DNA from: Halobacteriales archaeon QS_9_68_17
GTDB taxonomy: Archaea > Halobacteriota > Halobacteria > Halobacteriales > Natronoarchaeaceae
Direction: 5' to 3'
Assembly: GCA_003023565.1 (NCBI GenBank)
Contig: PXSA01000028.1
Span: forward strand, 1-48,851
Length of the DNA: 48,851 nucleotides
The notes beneath the pieces were generated by a model, which was given only the letters and a program-made list of their open reading frames with translations, made no database searches and was not told the origin of the DNA. The translations under genes were made by a program, and so were the position numbers. Positions 26,523-35,679 of this stretch are shown here, piece after piece. The first letter of the stretch is position 1. Each line of letters begins with the position of its first letter.

Positions 26523-28034
26523 CCGCTTACCTCCAGCCCACCGACCTCGATGTCGGGACGCTGCCCGGCCATCAACAGGCCCAGTTGCTCCTCGGTCACC
26601 GCGTCGGGGTCGACCACGTCCATCAGTTCGCCCTCGTAGATCACGCCGAGACGGTCCGACAGCGACTGCACCTCGTCCAGTTTCGAGGAGACGAGCAGTA
26701 TCGCCTTCCCCTTCGCCCGGAGGTCGTTGACGCGGTCGTGGATGAACTCGGTCGACCCGATGTCGACGCCGCGGGTCGGATGGGACGCGACGACGAGTCG
26801 CGGGGCGCGGGCGAGTTCGCGGCCGACGGCGAACTTCTGCTGGTTACCGCCCGACAGCGATTCGGCCTCGACGTCGGCGTTCGGCGGCCGGACGTCGTAC
26901 TCGTCGACGATGGTCTCGGCGTGGTCGCGGGCTCGGTCCCAGTCGATGCGCCCGCGGTTCGCGTACGGCCGGGTGTGCTGGCTCCCGAGCAGCCCGTTGC
27001 CCACGAGGTCGAACTCCATCACCAGCCCGCGCTCCTGCCGGTCCTCTGGGATGTAGGCCATCCCGGCGTCGGTGCGTTCCTGCCGCCGGGCATTGGTGAG
27101 GTCCTCGCCGTCGAAGCGGACGCGCCCCTCGTCGGCGGCGTCGAGGCCGGTGATCGCCTCGACGAGTTCGGACTGGCCGTTCCCGTCGACGCCGGCGATG
27201 CCGAACACCTCGCCCTCGCGGACCTGGAGCGAGACGCCGTCGACGGCGCGAACTCCGCGCTCGTCCTCGACGACCACGTTCTCACACGAGAGGACGGTGT
27301 CGCCGGGGTTCGCGGGCGGTCGGTCGACGTCCATCAGCACTTCTCGTCCGACCATCATCTCCGCGAGGTCGTTTCGGGTGACCTCGTCGGCCGGCACGGT
27401 CCCGACGTTCTTCCCGTCGCGGAGGACGGTGATGTCGTCGGCCGAGTTCATCGCCTCGCCGAGCTTGTGAGTGATGAAGACGATCGTCTTGCCCTGCTCG
27501 GTGAGTTCCTCGAACACTCCGAAGAGGTCCTCGACCTCCTGCGGGGTGAGAACGGCGGTCGGTTCGTCGAGGATGAGCACGTCCGCACCCCGGTACAGCG
27601 CCTTGAGGATCTCGACGCGCTGTTGCGCGCCGACCGAGAGGTCCTCGATGCGCGCGTCCGGGTCGACGCCGAAGCCGAACCGCTCGGAGAGCTCCGCGAC
27701 CTCCCGGCGAGCGCGCTCGTCGGTTGCCGAGCGTGATGTTCTCGGCGACGGTCATCGGGTCGACCAGCATGAAGTGCTGGTGGATCATGCCGACGCCGGC
27801 GTCGATCGCGTCGCGGGGTGAGTCGAACTCCTGCTTCTCGCCGTGAACGTTCACGGTGCCCTCCTCCGGCTGGTACAGGCCGTAAAGGACGTTCATCAAC
27901 GTCGTCTTGCCGGCTCCGTTCTCGCCGAGCAGGGCGTGAACGGTGCCGCGTTCGACGCGGAGGTCGACGTCGTCGTTGGCGACGACCCCCGGGAAGCGCT
28001 TGGTGATCCCGTCGAGGTAAACGGCACCTGTCAT
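26519..28034 (-). pseudogene. BMP/nucleoside-type ABC transporter ATPase, internally deleted
   Basis: Two-domain ATPase of the RbsA/YufO type. The first frame starts at ATG 28034 (MTGAVYLDGITKRFPGVVAN), with Walker A LLGENGAGKTTLMNVL and the Q-loop GMIHQHFMLVDPMTVAENIT, up to ITLGN near 27735. The sequence then resumes in another frame as ERARREVAELSERFGFGVDP and, after a signature-like segment, LILDEPTAVLTPQEVEDLFG. The second ATPase half follows to 26519. About a dozen residues that family members carry after ITLGN are missing, so a deletion of roughly 35-40 bases broke the frame. Confidence 0.75.
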
Positions 28035-28107
28035 GCCACCCGGTATATTCGGGGAACGCTTAATAGTACGGTTTCGGGACCGGCCGGACGTGGCGGTGTC
28101 AGCCCTC

Positions 28108-29169
28108 TCAGGGGCTGTCGGGAACGTCGATGTCGCCCGCGATGATCTCGTCACGGACCGAGGCGACGGCGTCTTTGACTTCCTGGGGGATCTCGCCGCC
28201 CAGGTCCTGCCCGTAGACGGCCTCGACGCCGTCTTCCTCCAGTCCGAGCGGCACGGTTCGGCCGCCCTCGAACTCGTCGTTGACGGTCTCCTCGACGGCG
28301 TTGTACACGGCGGTGTCGACCCGCTTCACCATGCTCGCGAGGATGACGTCGGCGTAGGACTCGGCCGTGACCGACTGGTCGCGGTCGACGCCGATGGCGA
28401 ACCGGCCCTGCTCCTTTGCGGCCTCGAAGACGCCGGTGCCGGTGTTGCCCGCCGCGTGGTAGATGATGTCCGCGCCGGAGTCGTACATGGAGATGGCCGC
28501 CTCCTTCCCGCCGGAGGGGTCGTTGAAGTCCCCGACGTAGGAGGTCTGTACCTCGACGTCCTCGCTGGCGTGTTTCACTCCGCTGACGTAGCCGGCCTCG
28601 AACTTCTGGATGAGGTCGGACTCGATGCCGCCGACGAAGCCGACGTTCGTGGAGTCGGACGTCGTCGCGCCCGCGCCCGCTTCGAACTCCATGCCGGTGA
28701 GCTGACCGGCCATCAGCCCGGTGAGGAACGACCCCTCGTGTTCCGCGAAGACGTACGAGGCGACGCTGTCGGCGTCGACGACGGTGTCGACGATCTGGAA
28801 GCTCTGGTCCGGGTACTGTTCGGCGTTCTCGCTGAGCGCGTCGCCCTGCAGGAAGCCGATACAGGAGACGAGGTCGTAGTCCGGACTCGTCGACTGGGCG
28901 AACTGCTGTTGCTGGCTGCTGAACTCCGACACCTCGCCGGGCTGGACCTCGTCGTAGTTGATGTCGAACTCGTCGGCCGCGTTCTGAATACCGGTCTGCG
29001 CCTGGTCGTTGAACGACCCGTCGCCGAGGCCGCCGGTCGCGTACACCATGCCGACGTTCGCGTCCACGTCGTCGCCACCGCCGCCGCCATCGTTGCCAGT
29101 GCATCCCGCGACGCCAGCGAGTCCGACCGCACCGAGACCGCTAACGAACCGCCGTCTGTTGATATCCAT
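28108..29169 (-). CDS. BMP family substrate-binding lipoprotein
   Basis: A 353-residue extracellular ligand-binding protein of the BMP (basic membrane protein/PnrA) family. The N-terminus MDINRRRFVSGLGAVGLAGV has a twin-arginine motif and leads to a lipobox AGC, so it is Tat-exported and lipid-anchored. The mature part shows GMVYATGGLGDGSFNDQAQT and GFVGGIESDLIQKFEAGYVS, both family hallmarks for purine-nucleoside binding. It precedes the ATPase and permease genes. The importer would lack an ATPase unless another supplies it. Confidence 0.92.
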   Translation of the reverse strand: MDINRRRFVSGLGAVGLAGVAGCTGNDGGGGGDDVDANVGMVYATGGLGDGSFNDQAQTGIQNAADEFDINYDEVQPGEVSEFSSQQQQFAQSTSPDYDLVSCIGFLQGDALSENAEQYPDQSFQIVDTVVDADSVASYVFAEHEGSFLTGLMAGQLTGMEFEAGAGATTSDSTNVGFVGGIESDLIQKFEAGYVSGVKHASEDVEVQTSYVGDFNDPSGGKEAAISMYDSGADIIYHAAGNTGTGVFEAAKEQGRFAIGVDRDQSVTAESYADVILASMVKRVDTAVYNAVEETVNDEFEGGRTVPLGLEEDGVEAVYGQDLGGEIPQEVKDAVASVRDEIIAGDIDVPDSP

Positions 29170-29191
29170 AACGGCCCTTGTGACTACTATC

Positions 29192-29200
29192 TATCTTAAA
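29192..29200 (-). promoter_or_regulatory. TATA-like box of the BMP lipoprotein gene
   Basis: TTTAAGATA on the minus strand lies 23-31 bases upstream of the ATG at 29169, in an AT-rich island. It suits a leaderless transcript. Confidence 0.5.
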
Positions 29201-29445
29201 TTTATCGATAATCGCGGGTCAGATGAGGGAAAACGAGATCGCGGGTCGATCCCGGACACACGCGGTAGCAGGGTTGGCACGGTTACAGTCCGCGAGCGGC
29301 CCGTACCACACGTCGCGGATCCGTCGTGGCTACCCGTAGCGCGTCCGCCGACCGTGCGAACCGACGGACGAGACGGTCCGCGAGGCCGGTCGACGCGACG
29401 ACCGCAAGCGAAGAGTAGTTACCGGGCGCACGCGACGTGTCGCGT

Positions 29446-31056
29446 ATGAACGCGGCGATCATCGTCCTCGATGGGTGGGGAATCGGCGATCACGACCGGC
29501 GCGACGCCATCAGAGCGGCTGATACGCCGAACTTCGACCGATACGCGGAGGCGGGCGCGTACGGGACGCTGACCGTCATGGGCCGGCGGGTCGGCCTCCC
29601 GGACGGCCAGATGGGCAACAGCGAGGTCGGCCACCTGAACATCGGGGCCGGCCGCGTGGTCAAACAGGAGTACACGCGCATTGCGGACTCCATCGAGGAG
29701 GGCACGTTCCACACGAACGACGCGCTTCAGTCGGCGTCCACGTACGCCAAGGAACACGGCGGGCGGGTCCACTTCATGGGTCTCGTGAGCGACGGCGGCG
29801 TCCACTCCGACTACGAACACCTGTTCGCGCTCATCGAGATGGCCGCCGAACGGGGTGTCGAGGCGGTCACGCACGCGTTCACCGACGGCCGCGACACGGA
29901 CCCGACCGGCGGGGCGGGCTACCTCCGCGAACTGGAGGAGGTCGTCGAGGAGCACGGCACCGGCGACGTCGCGACCGTCACGGGACGCTACTACGCGATG
30001 GACCGTGACCAGAACTGGAACCGGACGAAGCGCGCGTACGACGCCATCACGCGGAGCGCGATGAGCGATCGGAACTCGGAGAGTTCTGATGACGCCATCG
30101 TGAACCGCGAAGCCGACCACGAGTCCGCCTCGTCCATCGCCGCCGTCGAGGAGTCGTACGACCGCGGCGACACCGACGAGTTCGTGGAACCGACGCTGGT
30201 GCGGGGTCAGCCAGCCCTCGAAGGCGCCGACGAACGGCGTTCGTCGAGCCATCGAGGCAAGCTCGATGACGGCGACGCGGTCGTTTTCTTCAACTACCGT
30301 TCCGACCGCGCCCGCCAGCTGACGCGGATGCTCGCGGACATCGACCCCGTCTGGGAGTTCGAGACGTCGCCGCCGGACGTCGAGGTCGTGACGATGACCC
30401 AGTACGACAAGACGTTCGACCTGCCGGTGGCGTACCCGCCGCACCAGCCCGAGAACACGCTCGGCGAGGTCCTCGCCGAACACGGCCGCACGCAGCTGCG
30501 GATCGCCGAGTCCGAGAAGTACCCCCACGTCACCTACTTCCTGAACGGCGGGCGCGAGGTGGAGTTCGACGGCGAGGTCCGCGAGATCGTCGAGTCGCCG
30601 CCGGTCGCCACCTACGACATGCAACCGGAGATGAGCGCCGAGGGCGTCACGGACAACGCCATCCGCCTGACCGACGCCGACGACCCCGACGCGCTCGTCC
30701 TGAACTACGCCAATCCGGACATGGTGGGCCACACCGGGAACTATCAGGCGGCGATCACCGCCGTCGAGACCGTCGACGAGCAACTGGGCCGTCTCGTCGA
30801 CCACCTCCGGCGGCGCGGGGCACACGTCCTCGTCACCGCGGACCACGGCAACGCCGACGACATGGGCACCGAGGAGGACCCCCACACCGCCCACACCTAC
30901 AACGCCGTCCCGCTGGTCTATCTCGACCCCGAGGGGACCGACGGCGGGCGGCGCGTCCGCGAGGGCGGGACGCTCGCGGACATCGCGCCGACGGTGCTGT
31001 CGCTGCTCGGCGACGAGCAACCGGCCGCGATGACCGGCGAGAACCTGCTGGAGTAG
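29446..31056 (+). CDS. gpmI: 2,3-bisphosphoglycerate-independent phosphoglycerate mutase
   Basis: Interconverts 3- and 2-phosphoglycerate in glycolysis and gluconeogenesis. 536 residues from ATG 29446; a GTG three codons earlier is possible. The N-terminus AAIIVLDGWGIGD and the catalytic serine block GQMGNSEVGHLNIGAGR are typical, and the metal-binding tail VTADHGNADDMG with HTAHTYNAVPLVY is complete. Two stretches (about residues 206-225 and 250-275, including SDRNSESSDDAIVN and ADERRSSSHRGKLDD) are extra linkers carrying palindromes. The stop is followed immediately by the convergent stop of a broken membrane gene. Confidence 0.93.
   Translation: MNAAIIVLDGWGIGDHDRRDAIRAADTPNFDRYAEAGAYGTLTVMGRRVGLPDGQMGNSEVGHLNIGAGRVVKQEYTRIADSIEEGTFHTNDALQSASTYAKEHGGRVHFMGLVSDGGVHSDYEHLFALIEMAAERGVEAVTHAFTDGRDTDPTGGAGYLRELEEVVEEHGTGDVATVTGRYYAMDRDQNWNRTKRAYDAITRSAMSDRNSESSDDAIVNREADHESASSIAAVEESYDRGDTDEFVEPTLVRGQPALEGADERRSSSHRGKLDDGDAVVFFNYRSDRARQLTRMLADIDPVWEFETSPPDVEVVTMTQYDKTFDLPVAYPPHQPENTLGEVLAEHGRTQLRIAESEKYPHVTYFLNGGREVEFDGEVREIVESPPVATYDMQPEMSAEGVTDNAIRLTDADDPDALVLNYANPDMVGHTGNYQAAITAVETVDEQLGRLVDHLRRRGAHVLVTADHGNADDMGTEEDPHTAHTYNAVPLVYLDPEGTDGGRRVREGGTLADIAPTVLSLLGDEQPAAMTGENLLE
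30068..30090. repeat. Triplet-loop palindrome in gpmI (first)
   Basis: Arms ATCGGAACTC and GAGTTCTGAT around the loop GGA; ten pairs with one G-T. Confidence 0.6.
30228..30268. repeat. Palindromes in gpmI (second)
   Basis: 30228-30246 has arm CGACGAAC and loop GGC, perfect 8-bp stem. 30250-30268 has arm CATCGAG and a five-base loop. Confidence 0.6.
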
Positions 31057-31403
31057 TTACGGAGCGGCCCGATCCTCCTCCACCGGCGGGAGGGCGAACG
31101 AGAGCGTGACGGACGCGACGGTCGCGACGAGCAGGCCGGCGGCGACCGCGACCCCGACGTCCGCGAACGCCCCCGTGAGCATCGAGACCGACCCGACCGA
31201 GAGGCCGACCCCGAGGGCACCCTCGTGGGTCCCGCCCGGAGAGCCGTGCCTCTACTGCCTCGTTCCGGGCGAAGATCACGAGGAGCACGCCCGAGGTAGC
31301 TCTCGAACGGGACGTACGCGACGGCGGCGAAGGGTACCCCGCCGAACGCGCCGAACGCCTTCGCGACCAGTTCCGTCCGTCCGTTTCCGTCTTCCGATCC
31401 CAT
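31057..31403 (-). pseudogene. Small membrane protein gene, disrupted
   Basis: From ATG 31403 the frame gives TELVAKAFGAFGGVPFAAVA and YVPFESYLG. It then continues plausibly only after a shift (VLLVIF), and again in a third frame as LGVGLSVGSVSMLTGAF with a long final membrane segment (VAVAAGLLVATVASVTLSFA) ending EEDRAAP. So a two- or three-helix membrane protein appears interrupted around 31215-31300. The 99-bp repeat copy at 31177-31275 overlaps this region. No family recognised. Confidence 0.55.
31177..31275. repeat. 99-bp direct repeat, copy 1
   Basis: Identical to 31723-31821 over all 99 bases, with mismatches right outside both ends. Its left third encodes (minus strand) part of the membrane segment of the disrupted gene, suggesting this is the source copy. 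Confidence 0.9.
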
Positions 31404-31503
31404 GTTCCCCGCTTACGTTCCCTGCGCTCGACCGTTCCCGAACCGCGAGACGTCGCCGGCGTGAGGGGCACCACTATACGGTCTCGGTCCGAACCGTCCG
31501 AAC

Positions 31504-32183
31504 ATGTGGTCGTTCGAACGCCCGGAGTTCGACACCGACGTTCGGAAGCGGGTCTTCGCCCACGTGGAGCGCCACGGGACGGTCGAACCGTCGACGGTCG
31601 CGTCGGCCATCGGGGTCGACCCCGAGAGCTTCAATCACCACGTCACCGTGCTCGAGCGCGACGGCTATCTGGAGAGCGTCGACGGCGACCTTCGGGTCGC
31701 CCGCGACCCGGGCGAGGCCGAGGAGCATCGAGACCGACCCGACCGAGAGGCCGACCCCGAGGGCACCCTCGTGGGTCCCGCCCGGAGAGCCGTGCCTCTA
31801 CTGCCTCGTTCCGGGCGAAGAACGTCGTCGAGACCCGGATGTTCTTCGTCGGCACCGTCGGCGACGAGGTGGTCGGCTGGGCGCACGTCGAAACGCCGGA
31901 GATAGCGAAGCTCGCCCACACCGCCGAACTCACCCTCGGCGTGATGGAGGGCTACCGGCGGCACGGCATGGGGAGTCACCTCCTCCAGCGCGCGCTGGAG
32001 TGGGCCGCGTCGAACGGCCTCGAAAAGGTGTACAGCAGTCTCCCCTCGACCAACGGCGTCGGCGTCGACTTCCTGCACTCGCTCGGGTGGGAGACGGAGG
32101 CGGTCCGCGAAGGCCACTACCGGGTGGACGGCGAGTTCGTCGACGAAGTGATGCTGGCGAAGCGCCTCGACCGGGGACCGTGA
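31504..32183 (+). pseudogene. HTH-GNAT acetyltransferase, middle replaced
   Basis: ATG 31504 starts WSFERPEFDTDVRKRVFAHV, a winged-helix-like domain ending RVARDPGEAEEH. There the second copy of the 99-bp repeat intervenes. The frame then shifts, and the C-terminal half of a GNAT fold continues as MFFVGTVGDEVVGWAHVETP, LAHTAELTLGVMEGYRRHGM (acetyl-CoA-binding loop) and DFLHSLGWETEAVREGHYRV. The first half of the GNAT domain is missing. Read as an insertion with deletion, not a working enzyme. Confidence 0.7.
31723..31821. repeat. 99-bp direct repeat, copy 2
   Basis: Exact copy of 31177-31275, 546 bp away, at the breakpoint of the HTH-GNAT gene. Confidence 0.9.
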
Positions 32184-32189
32184 CCCGCC

Positions 32190-33008
32190 CTAACCGGTCC
32201 TGAACGAGTAATCGAGCGAGGCGGCGGAGTGGGTGAGCGACCCCATCGAGACGACGTCGACGCCCGTCCGCGCGTACGCGGGCACGTCGTCGACCGTGAT
32301 CCCGCCGGAGGCCTCCGCGAGCGTGTCGGTCTCGGCCTCGCGCAGCAGTTCGACCGCATCGGCCGTCTCCTCCGGCGTCATGTTGTCCAGCAGGACGATA
32401 TCCGCGCCCGCGGCGGCGGCCCGCGGCGCGTCGGCCGGGGCCTCCACTTCGGCTTCGACGTTCGTCGCGAACGAGGCCGACTCGCGGAAGTGCCGGACCG
32501 CTTCCTCCAGTCCCATCTCCGCGGCGTGGTTCTCCTTGACCATCACCATGTGCGAGAGGTCGAGGCGATGGGTGTCGCCGCCGCCCGCCGCGACAGCGCG
32601 CTTCTCGACGCCGCGGAGGCCCGGCGTCGTCTTGCGGGTGCCCGCGATAGCGACGGCGTCGGTCGCCTCGCGGGCCGCGTCGACCGCCGCCCGCGTTTTC
32701 GTCGCGACGCCGGAGGCGTGGCCGGCGACGTTGACGGCGACGCGCTCACCACGGAGGACGGACTGGGCGTCGCCCTCGCAGGAAAGCACGGTGTCGCCCG
32801 GGTCAACGCGGTCGCCGGCGTCGACCCGCGGTTCCGCGTCGACGCCGAGGTAGTCGAACACCGCTTCGGCGGCGTCGAGGCCGGCCGCGAGGCCGGTCTC
32901 TTTCGCCACGAGGCGACCGGTCGTCTCGCCGGGCACGTCGTTGGTGACGTCGTGGTGGCCCAGGTCCTCCCGTAGCCAGCGCTCGACCTGCAGGTCGGTG
33001 ACCGGCAC
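32190..33008 (-). CDS. nadC: Nicotinate-nucleotide pyrophosphorylase (quinolinate phosphoribosyltransferase)
   Basis: Converts quinolinate and PRPP to nicotinate mononucleotide, the third step of de novo NAD synthesis. 272 residues from a GTG at 33006-33008 that begins two bases after the nadB stop. The substrate-binding block AIAGTRKTTPGLRGVEKRAV, the HRLDLSHMVMVKENH motif and EASGGITVDDVPAYARTGVD are complete. The longer in-frame start at 33059 would overlap nadB and is basic. Last gene of nadA-nadB-nadC. Confidence 0.93.
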   Translation of the reverse strand: MPVTDLQVERWLREDLGHHDVTNDVPGETTGRLVAKETGLAAGLDAAEAVFDYLGVDAEPRVDAGDRVDPGDTVLSCEGDAQSVLRGERVAVNVAGHASGVATKTRAAVDAAREATDAVAIAGTRKTTPGLRGVEKRAVAAGGGDTHRLDLSHMVMVKENHAAEMGLEEAVRHFRESASFATNVEAEVEAPADAPRAAAAGADIVLLDNMTPEETADAVELLREAETDTLAEASGGITVDDVPAYARTGVDVVSMGSLTHSAASLDYSFRTG

Positions 33009-33010
33009 GG

Positions 33011-34468
33011 TCAGTCCCCCGCGGTCACGGGTTCGTCGGCGGTGTCGAGGTAGTGGCAACCGACCGACTCCTCGTTCTCCGCCGCGGCGCGAGCGACGAG
33101 GAGGGCCGTGACGCTCGCGTTCCGCAGTTCGTACAGGTCCCGCGCGGTGCGGGTGCGGACGTAGGCGTCGACCTCGCCTTTGAGTCGTCGGAGGACGGCA
33201 GTCGCGCGCCGGAGGCCGTCCGGCGTGCGCCGGATCCCGACCTTCTCCTCCATCACCCGACGGAGGCGGGTGAACTTCTCCGCGGCGAACCGCGGCGGCA
33301 GGTCGGGGTCGCTATCGAGTAGCTCCGGCGGCTCGCTCTCGACGACCTCGTTGCCGACAGCCGCTTCCCCGGCGCGCAGGCCCCAGACGAGGCCTTCGAG
33401 GAGGCTGGTGCTGGCGAGGCGGTTCGCGCCGTGGACGCCCGTCCGCGCGCACTCGCCGACGGCGAACAGGCGGTCGAGGCTCGTCCGCCCGCGGTCGTCC
33501 ACGTCGACGCCGCCACAGAGGAAATGCTCGCAGGGGTCGAGGGTCACCTCGCCGGTGGCCTCGCGCTCTGCGGCGACGGCGCGGGCGACCACGTCCCGCG
33601 GCGCGAGTTCGGCGTCCGCGTGGTAGTCGGGCATGAACCGCTCGCCGTCGCCGTTCCGGAGCAGCGCGCCCTCGCCGCGGACGGCCTCGCTGACGAGGAA
33701 GGCGTCTTCGCCGTCGCCGCTCGCGGACGCCGTCGGGTGGAACTGCACGTACTCCATGTCCGCCACGTCGGCACCGGCCAGCGCGGCCATCGCGACCCCG
33801 TCGCCGGTCGCGCCGGGCGGGTTCGTCGAGCGCCGGTAGCAGGCCCCGATGCCGCCGGTCGCCAGCACCGTCGCGCCCGCGAAGACGGGGTCGCCGCCCG
33901 GCGCGGAATCGAGGAGCGCGCCGTGGACGCGCCCCTCATGGGTGATCAGGTCGAGCGCCGCGGTGTCGTCGCGGATCCGGACGTTCTCGTGACCGTCGAG
34001 GTAGTGCAGGAACGGCCGGAGGACGTGCCGACCGGTGCTCGCGTCGACGTGAAGGATGCGATCCGCGGAGTGACCGGCCTCGCGGGCGAAGTCGTAGCCG
34101 GCACCCGACTCGTTGTCCGCCTCCGGCCGACCGCTCGTCGAGGTCTCCTCGACGGTGTCGAAGTCCACGTCGAGCGTCTCCACCAGCACGTCCGCGACGG
34201 CGGCGGGCGCGTTCTCGACGAGCACGTCGACGGCGTCGGGGTCAGCCGTGCCCGCGCTGGCCGCGACGATGTCCTCGCGGAGCGACGCGGGGTCGCCTCG
34301 GGTCGTCGCGATGCCGCCCTGCGCCCAGTCGGTGCTCGCGTCCTCCGGGCGCTCGGCCTTCGTGACGACGAGGACCTCCGCGCCCTCGCGGGCGGCGGCG
34401 AGCGCGGCGCTGCACCCGGCGATGCCGCTGCCGACGACGAGCACGTCGGCGGTGGTGCCGTCCGTCAT
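33011..34468 (-). CDS. nadB: L-aspartate oxidase
   Basis: FAD enzyme oxidising L-aspartate to iminoaspartate for quinolinate synthesis. 485 residues from ATG 34468, overlapping the nadA stop (ATGA). The FAD-binding fold starts VLVVGSGIAGCSAALAAARE. The conserved STDWAQGGIATTRG, SADRILHVDASTGRHVLRPF, GVDVDDRGRTSLDRLFAVGE and the C-terminal ELRNASVTALLVARAA region are present. Central gene of the NAD operon, translationally coupled to nadA. Confidence 0.95.
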   Translation of the reverse strand: MTDGTTADVLVVGSGIAGCSAALAAAREGAEVLVVTKAERPEDASTDWAQGGIATTRGDPASLREDIVAASAGTADPDAVDVLVENAPAAVADVLVETLDVDFDTVEETSTSGRPEADNESGAGYDFAREAGHSADRILHVDASTGRHVLRPFLHYLDGHENVRIRDDTAALDLITHEGRVHGALLDSAPGGDPVFAGATVLATGGIGACYRRSTNPPGATGDGVAMAALAGADVADMEYVQFHPTASASGDGEDAFLVSEAVRGEGALLRNGDGERFMPDYHADAELAPRDVVARAVAAEREATGEVTLDPCEHFLCGGVDVDDRGRTSLDRLFAVGECARTGVHGANRLASTSLLEGLVWGLRAGEAAVGNEVVESEPPELLDSDPDLPPRFAAEKFTRLRRVMEEKVGIRRTPDGLRRATAVLRRLKGEVDAYVRTRTARDLYELRNASVTALLVARAAAENEESVGCHYLDTADEPVTAGD

Positions 34469-35601
34469 GCGATGTCGAGCATCCGGTCCATGGCCAGTTC
34501 GGCCAGTTCCTTCTCGCCCGGCGCGACCTCGATGACGTTGCGCTCGCGGCCGGCGACCAGTTCCTCCAGCACCCACGTCAGGTAGTTCGGGTCGATCTGG
34601 CGCATCGCGTTGCAGTCCATGCACGCTTCCCCGCAGAGCGGGACGACGTTCACCTCCGGATGCCACCGCTGGAGGTGGTTCGTCAGGTGGACTTCGGTGC
34701 CGATAGCCCACGTCTCGCCGGGGTCGGCGTTCGCGACCGTCTCGCAGATGGTCGCCGTGCTCCCGGCCACGTCGGCGGCCTCGACGACCTCGCGGCGGCA
34801 CTCGGGGTGGACGATCACGTTCGCGTCGTCGTGGTCCTCGCGCACCTGCTCGGCGTGGTCGACGCGGAACCGCTCGTGGACCTGGCAGTACCCGTCCCAG
34901 AGGACGATATCGCTCTCTGCGACCTCCGCAGCGTCCTTCCCCTCGGGGTCCCAGGGGTCCCACTCGGCGACGCTGTCCTCCAGGCCGAGTTCGTACGCGG
35001 TGTTCTCGCCGAGGTGCTTGTCCGGCAGGAACAGGACGGTGTCGCCGTTCTCCAGCGCCCAGTCGAACACGTCCGCGGCGTTCGACGACGTACAGACCGC
35101 GCCGCCCTGCTCGGCGCAGAAGGCCTTCAGGTCGGCGTAGGAGTTCATGTAGGTGATCGGGACGATGTCGTCGTCCGGGGCTGCCGCCGTGATCTCGGCC
35201 CACGCGGCGTCGACCTGCAGCGCCTCGGCCATGCCCGCCATCGGACAGGACGCCTCCATCGACGGGAGGATCACCGTCTGGTCGTCGTCGGTGATGATGT
35301 CCGCGCTCTCGGCCATGAACGTCACCCCGCCGAACACCACGTAGTCGGCGTCCGCCTCGGCCGCCTCGACCGATAGCTGGTAGGAGTCGCCAACGAAGTC
35401 GGCGTGTTCGACGATCTCCTGTCGCTGGTAGTTGTGGCCCAGTATCACCACGTCGTCGCCCAGCGTCGACAGCGCCGCCTCGATCCGTTTCGTTCGCTCG
35501 TCGCGTTCCAACTCCCTGTACTCGGGCGGTAGCTGTTCAAGGTTGTCGTACTTGAACAGACTGAGGTCGGTCTCGATGTCCGTAGTTTCCATTTCCGGCA
35601 T
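34465..35601 (-). CDS. nadA: Quinolinate synthase (4Fe-4S)
   Basis: Condenses iminoaspartate with dihydroxyacetone phosphate to quinolinate; 4Fe-4S enzyme. 378 residues from ATG 35601 (MPEMETTDIETDLSLF). The conserved VVILGHNYQRQEIVEHADFV, GVTFMAESADI, the cysteine-bearing GGAVCTSSNAA, VHPECRREVV and the C-terminal cluster region PLCGEACMDCNAMRQIDPNY are all there. An in-frame start at 35661 would add a basic leader. First gene of the NAD operon, with an inverted repeat 39-61 bases upstream. Confidence 0.95.
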   Translation of the reverse strand: MPEMETTDIETDLSLFKYDNLEQLPPEYRELERDERTKRIEAALSTLGDDVVILGHNYQRQEIVEHADFVGDSYQLSVEAAEADADYVVFGGVTFMAESADIITDDDQTVILPSMEASCPMAGMAEALQVDAAWAEITAAAPDDDIVPITYMNSYADLKAFCAEQGGAVCTSSNAADVFDWALENGDTVLFLPDKHLGENTAYELGLEDSVAEWDPWDPEGKDAAEVAESDIVLWDGYCQVHERFRVDHAEQVREDHDDANVIVHPECRREVVEAADVAGSTATICETVANADPGETWAIGTEVHLTNHLQRWHPEVNVVPLCGEACMDCNAMRQIDPNYLTWVLEELVAGRERNVIEVAPGEKELAELAMDRMLDIA

Positions 35602-35639
35602 TGTTCGATTTCTGTGGTTGTTCCTAGTCGGATGCGTAC

Positions 35640-35662
35640 GTTGAAAAGATTTTTTGTTCAAC
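35640..35662. promoter_or_regulatory. Inverted repeat upstream of the nad operon
   Basis: GTTGAA and TTCAAC arms separated by an 11-base AT-rich core, 39-61 bases before the nadA ATG. Overlap with the promoter suggests a repressor site for NAD synthesis; inferred. Confidence 0.35.
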
Positions 35663-35679
35663 TATCCCGTCGGCGACAT

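Noticed and set aside
31177-31275. 99-bp repeat as an insertion sequence or MITE
   Set aside because: No terminal inverted repeats or target duplications are visible, and part of copy 1 appears to be native coding sequence.
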